Positions 7,721-13,189 of a DNA stretch of 17,211 nt are shown here, piece by piece. Position 1 is the first letter of the stretch. Each line of letters opens with the position of its first letter. Both the position numbers and the translations under genes were made by a program. The DNA comes from Thermodesulfovibrio sp. (lineage in GTDB: Bacteria; Nitrospirota; Thermodesulfovibrionia; Thermodesulfovibrionales; JdFR-85), in the NCBI GenBank assembly GCA_027050975.1, contig JALUAR010000108.1:1-17211 (forward strand), written 5' to 3'. Below the pieces are notes generated by a model. The model saw only the letters and a list, made by a program, of their open reading frames with translations, searched no databases and had not been told where the DNA came from.

Positions 7721-7747
7721 ATATCGGACAGAAACAAGAAATCTTTA
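7721..7747 (-). promoter_or_regulatory. Sigma-28 (FliA)-type flagellar promoter for the CheW-CheZ gene
   Basis: On the minus strand TAAAGATT (7747-7740) and TCCGATAT (7728-7721) are separated by 11 nt. The FliA consensus is TAAAGTTT, an 11-nt spacer, then GCCGATAA, so 13 of 16 consensus positions match with the correct spacing. The predicted transcription start falls a little over 20 nt upstream of the ATG at 7687, with AGGAGG between. Expression with the late flagellar and chemotaxis regulon is the expected consequence. Confidence 0.7.
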
Positions 7748-7843
7748 ATTAAAACATATGCTTATGCCGGGATTATGTCGTTTGGTAAGATTATTTGATT
7801 TAAAATATGAGGGTGCGGATAGAATTCCAAGGTGAGAATGAGG

Positions 7844-7883
7844 TCTGGCCACAGTGTCTGCAACGGCTGACACTGTGGCCAGA
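7844..7883 (-). terminator. Perfect 15-bp hairpin downstream of the EF-G2-like gene
   Basis: Arms TCTGGCCACAGTGTC (7844-7858) and its exact reverse complement (7869-7883) enclose a 10-nt loop. The structure begins 8 nt past the EF-G2-like stop codon, where a terminator is expected on the minus strand. No run of U follows, so it may terminate weakly, act with Rho or protect the mRNA 3' end. The symmetry also allows a DNA-binding site, but its position favours an RNA hairpin. Confidence 0.55.
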
Positions 7884-7890
7884 ACCAGGT

Positions 7891-9981
7891 TTATGATTTT
7901 TCAGTCTCTTTTTCAGCTTTTTTCTCTTCAATAATCTTCTGGGCAAGGTGCCCTGGCACCTCTTCGTAATGGGAAAATTCCATAGAGTAAAGCCCCCTTC
8001 CAGAGGTTAGACTGTGTAACTGGTTGGCATAGGTAAGCATCTCTGCCATGGGTACAAGGGCTATTATTTTCTGATTGCCTCCTGCCTGAGGTTCCACTCC
8101 CTGAACCTTTCCGCGTTTTGCATTCAGGTCTCCTATAACCGTGCCCAGGGCATCCTCTGGAGTAATAACCTCTACCTTCATTACAGGCTCAAGCAGAACC
8201 GGCTTTGCTTCCATTACAGCCTTCTTAATTGCAAGGGAGCCTGCGATCTTAAAAGCCATCTCAGAGGAATCAACGGAGTGGTAGGAGCCGTCATAAAGGG
8301 TTACCTTCACATCGACCATGGGGTAACCTGCCAGAATGCCTTCCTTCATTGTCTCAACAATTCCCTTCTCCACAGCCGGTATGTACTGCTTTGGTATTAC
8401 GCCTCCTACGATTTTGTCAACAAATTCAAAACCCTCACCTCTGGGCAATGGCTCTATTTCTATCCAGCAGTCACCATACTGACCTCTACCTCCTGACTGT
8501 TTCTTGTATTTACCCTGGGCCTTTGCTCTGGCCTTGATTGTTTCGCGATAGGGTATTTTCGGTGTCTTCATCTCCACCTCGACACCAAATTTTCTCTTCA
8601 GTTTCTGAAGTGCTATCTCAATGTGTACCTGTCCCATTCCGGAAATTATCATTTCTTTTGTCTCATCGTCACGATGGTAAGAAAGGGTGGGGTCCTCCTC
8701 TAAAATCTTCTGAAGACCGGCACTGACCTTCTCCTCGTCTCCCTTACTCTTTGGTGCTATTGCATAAGAGATAATAGGTTCTGCAAATTTTACCTTTTCA
8801 AATACAATAGGAGAGTTTTCATCACAGAGGGTATCTCCGGTATTGGTGGCCTTCAGTTTGGCTACAACTCCAATCTCTCCGGGCCCGAGTGTTTGTGCAG
8901 AGATCTGCTTTTTACCAAGCAGATACGAGACCTGTCCGATCCGTTCTTTTGTGTCAGTTCCGGGATTATAAACGTTTGAGTCTGATTTTAAAGTACCCGA
9001 ATAGACTCTCATAACCGTAAGTTTGCCTGCAAAGGGGTCTGCAATTGTCTTGAATACATAGGCAGAGAAGGGCTCTGAGGCATCAGGTTTTCTGATGATT
9101 TCTGAGCCGTCTACAGGGTTTTTGCCTCTAATAGGACTAATTCTTGACATCTCCTCCGGCGATGGCAGACAGAGCACTATTGAGTCCATGAGGATGTCTA
9201 TGCCGATGTTTGCCGTTGCTGCTCCGCACACCACAGGTATGAAACGTCTTGTTAATGACCCCTCCTTGACACCTTTGAGGAGGTCTTCTTCAGTCAGATC
9301 TTCGCCTTCAAGATACCGCTCTAAAAGATCATCGTCAGCCTCTGCAATCTTCTCAACAAGTTTTTTTCTGAACTCCTCTATCCGAGGTTCATCGGGTATG
9401 CTGATTTCCTCTTTTTTTCCATCTGTGTACTGATATGCCTTCATACGTATCAGATCCACAACCCCTTTGATTGAGGGACCTTCACCTATGGGGATGTTCA
9501 GGGGGATTGCTTCTGATTCGAAAGACTTCTCTATCTCGTCAAGTGCCCTTAAAAAGTTGGCATTTTCTCTATCAAGTTTATTTATAAATATCAGCCTTGG
9601 GAGTTCGTATTCGCAGGCATACTTCCATATCTTTTCCGTTTCCGCCTTAACACCTGAAATAGCACTCACCAGCAGAAGTGCTCCGTCAGATACCCTCAGA
9701 CAGCCCCTTGTGTCTTCTATGAAATTTATAAAGCCTGGTGTGTCTATAATATTGAACCGGTGGCCGGTCCAGTCACAATAAGCTATGGCCGATGTGATAG
9801 TTATCTTACGGTCAATCTCCTCTGGTTCATAATCCGTTACAGTATTGCCGGCATCCACACTACCCATTCTGTCAATAACTCCGGCGTTAAAGAGCATTGC
9901 CTCTACAAGGGATGTTTTACCAGCACCTGCATGGGCAACAACGGAAAAATTCCTTAGTTTGGATACATCCACCTTTGCCAT
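7891..9981 (-). CDS. EF-G2-type translation factor GTPase (elongation factor G paralogue)
   Basis: A 696-residue protein with the five-domain EF-G layout: GTPase (about 8-290), domain II (about 300-400), III (about 402-478), IV (about 480-600) and V (about 600-675). It belongs to the divergent EF-G2-like branch rather than the housekeeping factor. The P-loop reads AHAGAGKTS (16-24) instead of AHIDAGKTT, switch I is DRKITI (57-62), the G3 motif is DTPGF (80-84) and G4 is NKLD (134-137). The histidine that normally follows DTPG and positions the catalytic water is F84 here. Domain IV has SGGRGQYGD (496-504) and the HSVDSSEMAFKIA segment (568-580), so ribosome binding is likely retained. The start at 9981 has a GGGGGT ribosome binding site. 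It lies downstream of the rseC-like gene on the same strand with a 69-nt gap. Its role could be auxiliary translocation, stress-related or ribosome recycling. Confidence 0.9.
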   Translation of the reverse strand: MAKVDVSKLRNFSVVAHAGAGKTSLVEAMLFNAGVIDRMGSVDAGNTVTDYEPEEIDRKITITSAIAYCDWTGHRFNIIDTPGFINFIEDTRGCLRVSDGALLLVSAISGVKAETEKIWKYACEYELPRLIFINKLDRENANFLRALDEIEKSFESEAIPLNIPIGEGPSIKGVVDLIRMKAYQYTDGKKEEISIPDEPRIEEFRKKLVEKIAEADDDLLERYLEGEDLTEEDLLKGVKEGSLTRRFIPVVCGAATANIGIDILMDSIVLCLPSPEEMSRISPIRGKNPVDGSEIIRKPDASEPFSAYVFKTIADPFAGKLTVMRVYSGTLKSDSNVYNPGTDTKERIGQVSYLLGKKQISAQTLGPGEIGVVAKLKATNTGDTLCDENSPIVFEKVKFAEPIISYAIAPKSKGDEEKVSAGLQKILEEDPTLSYHRDDETKEMIISGMGQVHIEIALQKLKRKFGVEVEMKTPKIPYRETIKARAKAQGKYKKQSGGRGQYGDCWIEIEPLPRGEGFEFVDKIVGGVIPKQYIPAVEKGIVETMKEGILAGYPMVDVKVTLYDGSYHSVDSSEMAFKIAGSLAIKKAVMEAKPVLLEPVMKVEVITPEDALGTVIGDLNAKRGKVQGVEPQAGGNQKIIALVPMAEMLTYANQLHSLTSGRGLYSMEFSHYEEVPGHLAQKIIEEKKAEKETEKS

Positions 9982-10050
9982 AATACCCCCTTATTGTAGT
10001 GATTGTTTTTTGAGGATTCTGAGGCTATTGCACAAAGTTGTATATACGTA

Positions 10051-10500
10051 TTATTCAGTGATATCATCCGTATCAGAGTCGAGAATCTCTTCAACTACCG
10101 GTTTGTATTCCACCTTCTTTTCCATATTTTTTGTAATAAATCGTATTGCTATAAAGGCTATCACAAATAGTCCGAATCCGGTAATGGCGGACAGCAGATC
10201 CGGATCAAAGGCTTTTATGAAATCACTTAAGAATTCCTTTCCGAAGATGGCTCCCAGGATCAGGGCTAATGCCGGAACACCATAAATGAGGATAGACCCT
10301 TTCAGGTAGGAATATGGCTTGAATACAACTCTGACTCTCTGTCCCTCCTTCGCCTTTACCTGATTAAAGGCTTCAATAATCGCTCCGCCGTCGATGAGAT
10401 GGCATTTTCCTTCGGTGCATTTGTCGCAGATACTCTTTCTTTCAACAAGTACCTGGGCAACAACTCCATCAATTCTCTTGACAACGCCAATTTCTTCCAT
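10051..10500 (-). CDS. RseC/MucC family membrane protein (SoxR-reducing or sigma-E modulating type)
   Basis: A 149-residue inner-membrane protein. The N-terminal domain has the family opening EEIGVVKRIDGVVAQV and a cysteine cluster CDKCTEGKC (C25, C28, C33), followed by two membrane segments (about 67-86 and 102-122) and an acidic C-terminal tail. Known relatives are RseC, which modulates the sigma-E pathway and takes part in SoxR reduction in E. coli, and the RseC-like proteins common in anaerobes. Neither sigma-E nor Rsx/Rnf genes are visible here, so the partner is unknown. The start at 10500 has only a weak ribosome binding site. The gene precedes the EF-G2-like gene on the minus strand by 69 nt and is divergent from the fmdE gene. 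Confidence 0.85.
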   Translation of the reverse strand: MEEIGVVKRIDGVVAQVLVERKSICDKCTEGKCHLIDGGAIIEAFNQVKAKEGQRVRVVFKPYSYLKGSILIYGVPALALILGAIFGKEFLSDFIKAFDPDLLSAITGFGLFVIAFIAIRFITKNMEKKVEYKPVVEEILDSDTDDITE

Positions 10501-10575
10501 CTCACTACCATTTTAGCAGCAATATGAATGCAAATTCAAGCCTGGTTAAAACGGTTTTCTACCACTTTTTCCAGA

Positions 10576-10604
10576 TTGACAATTTACTGAATTTGTGTGC
10601 TAAT
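10576..10604 (+). promoter_or_regulatory. Sigma-70-like promoter of the FmdE cluster
   Basis: A perfect TTGACA -35 element (10576-10581) is followed after 17 nt by GCTAAT (10599-10604), preceded by TGT, which fits an extended -10 (TGnTATAAT-like). Transcription would start near 10611, about 70 nt before the fmdE ATG. The intervening 60 nt are very AT-rich and show no clear Shine-Dalgarno sequence. A second -10-like TATAAG at 10663-10668 lacks a matching -35. Confidence 0.5.
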
Positions 10605-10681
10605 GCTTTGATATTCCGTCTTAATATTTCTTTAACAAAAATTAATAAAAAATTAACATTGCTATAAGTTATCATGAATTT

Positions 10682-11275
10682 ATGAATTTCGAAGAGCTTC
10701 TTGAAGAGTCCGTAAGGATTCACGGACATCTCTGTCCTGGGCAGGTACTTGGTGTGAGAATGGCGATTTACGGACTCAGGAAGATAGGAATAACCGATCC
10801 GAAAGGGCAGGATAGAAAGAAGATCTATCTTTTTGTGGAGATAGATCGTTGTGCTACCGATGCATTGCAATCTGTTACAGGCTGTAGTCTTGGGAAGAGA
10901 ACAATGAGGTTTGTTGATAACGGAAAAATGGCTGCAACCTTTGTAAATCTTGAATCAGGAAAAGCTGTAAGGGTTGTAGCCAAGGAAGAGGCAAGAGAAA
11001 AGGCAAAGGAGTACTTTCCTGAGATCGATGATAAATATCAATGTCAGCTGGAGGCGTATAAGATCATGCCTGACGATGAGCTGTTTTCATGCCAATCAGT
11101 AACCGTGCAGATTCCCCCACAGGATATGCCAGGCAGACCTCTCAGCAGGGTCAAATGCGATAGCTGCGGTGAATATGTACAAGATATGAGGGAGGTGAGA
11201 GTAAATGGCTCAGTTCTATGTAGAACCTGTGCAAACGGAGGGTATTACCAGATTGAAGACAGAGCTTATTGTTAA
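10682..11275 (+). CDS. FmdE-family protein with C-terminal zinc ribbon
   Basis: Belongs to the FmdE family (Pfam PF02663), named after a subunit linked to molybdenum formylmethanofuran dehydrogenase but widespread in bacteria that lack that enzyme. The 197 residues comprise an alpha+beta core and a C-terminal zinc finger, the architecture described for the family. Visible are HGHLCPG (14-20), C57 in RCATDALQSVTGC with C68, and a treble-clef-type cysteine set C159, C162, C180 and C183. The core motif probably binds metal. Next to a ModE-type regulator and a MoCF-domain protein, a role in Mo- or W-enzyme maturation or cofactor handling is the best inference. No Shine-Dalgarno sequence is visible before the ATG. 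The last 71 nt, encoding the distal zinc-finger cysteines, overlap the next gene in another frame. Confidence 0.9.
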   Translation: MNFEELLEESVRIHGHLCPGQVLGVRMAIYGLRKIGITDPKGQDRKKIYLFVEIDRCATDALQSVTGCSLGKRTMRFVDNGKMAATFVNLESGKAVRVVAKEEAREKAKEYFPEIDDKYQCQLEAYKIMPDDELFSCQSVTVQIPPQDMPGRPLSRVKCDSCGEYVQDMREVRVNGSVLCRTCANGGYYQIEDRAYC

Positions 11276-11540
11276 TGATACTGTAATACCCCTGAACAGA
11301 TTTACACAGGATTTTATAGGTAATGTAGTACTTTCAATCTCAACGACCCTTGGTTTTCGTGCCAAGAAGGTGAGTCTTACGATAGCTACAGGTAACATAA
11401 GGATAGTTGCAGATGACTCAGAGGTGCCAATAAATAAGGATTTCGTACGCCGTATTGTGGAGAGTACGATTTACGGAGCCATTTCTCCTCTTAAGGGAGT
11501 TTTCTGGCTGGGCAATATCAGGATTACCACGGAAGAGTAA
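11205..11540 (+). CDS. Small conserved-looking protein of unknown function overlapping fmdE
   Basis: I do not recognise this 111-residue protein. It has no membrane segment, signal peptide or cysteine, and looks like a compact mixed alpha/beta domain with alternating hydrophobic strands (IGNVVLSISTTLGF, KKVSLTIATGNIRIV) and one amphipathic helix (KDFVRRIVESTIYGAI). The ATG at 11205 is supported by GGAGGTGAG about 6 nt upstream, all inside fmdE and 71 nt before that gene's stop, in the +1 frame. A TTG at 11250 with GGAGGG upstream is a shorter alternative, still overlapping. Position between fmdE and a ModE-type regulator suggests a part in Mo/W handling, perhaps as an FmdE partner, but nothing in the sequence proves it. 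Confidence 0.75.
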   Translation: MAQFYVEPVQTEGITRLKTELIVNDTVIPLNRFTQDFIGNVVLSISTTLGFRAKKVSLTIATGNIRIVADDSEVPINKDFVRRIVESTIYGAISPLKGVFWLGNIRITTEE

Positions 11541-11550
11541 TTTTTTAAGT

Positions 11551-11577
11551 TTCGTTATGCGTTTTTGTCATAACGAA
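11551..11577 (+). promoter_or_regulatory. ModE-like palindromic operator upstream of the ModE-type gene
   Basis: Perfect 9-bp inverted repeat: TTCGTTATG (11551-11559) and CATAACGAA (11569-11577), separated by 9 nt. The CGTTAT...ATAACG half-sites, 11 nt apart, resemble the ModE operators of E. coli modA, which use the same half-sites at nearly the same spacing. It lies 27 nt upstream of the ModE-type gene and just after the preceding stop, so autoregulation is the simplest reading. The structure could also form an RNA hairpin, but no U-tract follows. Confidence 0.6.
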
Positions 11578-11604
11578 GGATAGGGATATCAAAACCGTCA
11601 GGTA

Positions 11605-11937
11605 ATGGAGATACGCTCAAAAATATGGGTTGAGGTTGACGGAGAACCTGTTTTTGGCAGAGGACGGCGATTCCTCCTTGAAGCAATAGACAAATACGGG
11701 TCCATAAACCAGGCTGCAAAGGAGATAAATATCTCGTACAGAAAAGCATGGAGTTATATTAATGCTATGGAGGAGAGGCTGGGGATAAAGCTCGTTGAGC
11801 GCAGAACAGGCGGAAAAAACGGAGGAGGAACTGTGCTTACCAACGAGGCAAGAAGCTTTCTTGAAAAATACAAAAAACTCGAAGACGGGATAAAAGAGAT
11901 TGTTGACAGACGATTTAAAAAGATATATGGACAGTAG
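11605..11937 (+). CDS. ModE-type winged-helix regulator without molybdate-binding (MOP) domains
   Basis: A 110-residue DNA-binding protein matching the N-terminal domain of ModE, the molybdate-responsive regulator. The helix-turn-helix spans about 32-56 (GSINQAAKEINISYRKAWSY), followed by a wing with LVERRTGGKNGGGTVLT (63-79) and a dimerisation helix (80-105). Full-length ModE is about twice this size and carries two MOP domains that bind molybdate or tungstate; they are absent and the frame ends cleanly, so metal sensing must be indirect or via another protein. A ModE-like palindrome lies 27 nt upstream. The ribosome binding site is weak. It sits 64 nt after the small unknown gene and 26 nt before the MoCF-domain gene, with which it is probably co-transcribed. 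Confidence 0.9.
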   Translation: MEIRSKIWVEVDGEPVFGRGRRFLLEAIDKYGSINQAAKEINISYRKAWSYINAMEERLGIKLVERRTGGKNGGGTVLTNEARSFLEKYKKLEDGIKEIVDRRFKKIYGQ

Positions 11938-11963
11938 CAGATTGATATTAATGGAGGTCAGCT

Positions 11964-13082
11964 ATGTGTGATACCAACAACAATGAACAGGCTTTAAATA
12001 ACACAAAAACAATTCCGGTTCAGGAGGCCGTTGGAATGGTGCTGGCTCATGATATCACGGAGATAAGACCCGGCGAATTCAAAGGCAGGGCATTTAAGAA
12101 GGGACATGTGGTCAGAGAGGAAGATATCTGTCATCTTCAGCGACTTGGTAAAGAAAGACTATATGTCCTGAAGATTGCAGACGATGAGATGCATGAGAAT
12201 GATGCTGCCTATGCCATGGCAGAGGCATTAATTGGTGATGGAGTAATCATGGAGGGAGAGCCCAAGGAGGGCAAGATAAATATGTTGGCTGCAAGGGATG
12301 GGTTATTGAAGGTTGATAAGGAGCGGTTATTGGATTTTAATTCCCTTGGTGAGGTCATGTGTGCAACACTTCATAATAACACTCTCGTCAAAAAAGGACA
12401 GGTAGTTGCCGGCACAAGGGCTATCCCCCTGGTTGTAAAGAAACAGATTGTGAATGAGGCTGTAAGAATTGCAAAGGGGGCTAAAAATGGACACAATGGA
12501 GAAGGCGCCGGTGTTCTGTCGGTGAAGCCGCTCAGAAAGCCGAAAGCAGGAGTTGTGATTACAGGCAATGAGGTTTACTATGGAAGGATTAAGGATGCTT
12601 TTGCCCCGATAATCAAACAGAAGATCGAGACATTCAGCGGAGAGATAGTAGGGGTATATTATGCACCTGATGATGCTTCGTATATAGAGGCCAGGCTGAG
12701 AGAGCTAATTGATGCAGGAGCTGACCTGTTGATAACAACCGGAGGAATGTCTGTGGACCCTGATGATGTGACCCGCTTTGCAATAAGAAGGCTTGGAGTT
12801 ACAGAGATGCATTATGGCTCAGCAGTGCTTCCGGGAGCAATGTTTCTCGTGGCATATCTATCCACTCTTAATCCGAGTGGAGGGGGAGATTCATCACCAA
12901 TCCCCATTCTTGGTATTCCTGCCTGTGGGATGTATCATAAAACCACCGTATTTGACCTGGTCCTGCCGAGAATTCTTGCAGGTGAGCATATTGGCAGGCA
13001 TGAACTGGCTGAACTTGGGCACGGTGGGCTCTGTCTTAATTGCAAGGTATGTAAGTATCCGGTATGTCCTTTTGGTAAATAA
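11964..13082 (+). CDS. MoCF-domain (molybdopterin-binding, MogA/MoeA-like) protein with C-terminal four-cysteine tail
   Basis: A 372-residue cytoplasmic protein. The N-terminal half (about 16-190) carries PVQEAVGMVLAHDITEIRPG, and the second half (about 194-340) is a molybdopterin-binding MoCF fold with VVITGNEVYYGRI (197-209), the glycine loop TTGGMSVDPDDV (258-269) and GIPACGMYH (317-325). The last 20 residues hold CLNCKVCKYPVC (C357, C360, C363, C368), a probable metal or Fe-S site. The architecture differs from classical MoeA (no SAMDGYA motif) and from MogA by length; similar proteins are common next to Mo/W enzymes in anaerobes. It probably binds or activates the pterin cofactor. The ATG at 11964 has a good GGAGGT at 5 nt. 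It follows the ModE-type gene by 26 nt, and a weak AT-rich hairpin starts at its stop codon. Confidence 0.88.
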   Translation: MCDTNNNEQALNNTKTIPVQEAVGMVLAHDITEIRPGEFKGRAFKKGHVVREEDICHLQRLGKERLYVLKIADDEMHENDAAYAMAEALIGDGVIMEGEPKEGKINMLAARDGLLKVDKERLLDFNSLGEVMCATLHNNTLVKKGQVVAGTRAIPLVVKKQIVNEAVRIAKGAKNGHNGEGAGVLSVKPLRKPKAGVVITGNEVYYGRIKDAFAPIIKQKIETFSGEIVGVYYAPDDASYIEARLRELIDAGADLLITTGGMSVDPDDVTRFAIRRLGVTEMHYGSAVLPGAMFLVAYLSTLNPSGGGDSSPIPILGIPACGMYHKTTVFDLVLPRILAGEHIGRHELAELGHGGLCLNCKVCKYPVCPFGK

Positions 13083-13098
13083 AGTTAATATTAGCTTT
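13081..13098 (+). terminator. Weak AT-rich hairpin after the MoCF-domain gene
   Basis: AAAGTTA (13081-13087) can pair with TAGCTTT (13092-13098), including one G-U pair, around an ATAT loop, and is followed by TTATC-like sequence. The stem overlaps the TAA stop codon and is of low stability. It may attenuate transcription into the GGDEF-EAL gene but is not a convincing strong terminator. Confidence 0.22.
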
Positions 13099-13189
13099 TA
13101 TCGAACTTCCCTGTAGGTTAAGTTTGGAGAAAAGATAATATGACAAACCTTCTGCGCAGTTAAAAAATAAAACAAAACCAGGAGGTTTT

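Noticed and set aside
9095..9781. Plus-strand open frames opposite the EF-G2-like gene
   Set aside because: They lie antisense to a clear five-domain protein, have serine-rich, low-complexity composition typical of antisense frames, and show no family motif.
10682..11540. A frameshift joining fmdE and the small downstream gene into one protein
   Set aside because: FmdE ends with a complete four-cysteine zinc finger and the downstream gene has its own strong ribosome binding site, so two overlapping genes explain the region better.
13083..13189. A separate promoter for the GGDEF-EAL gene
   Set aside because: GATAAT at 13134-13139 resembles a -10 element but no acceptable -35 or sigma-28 pattern lies at the right distance, so I do not annotate one.
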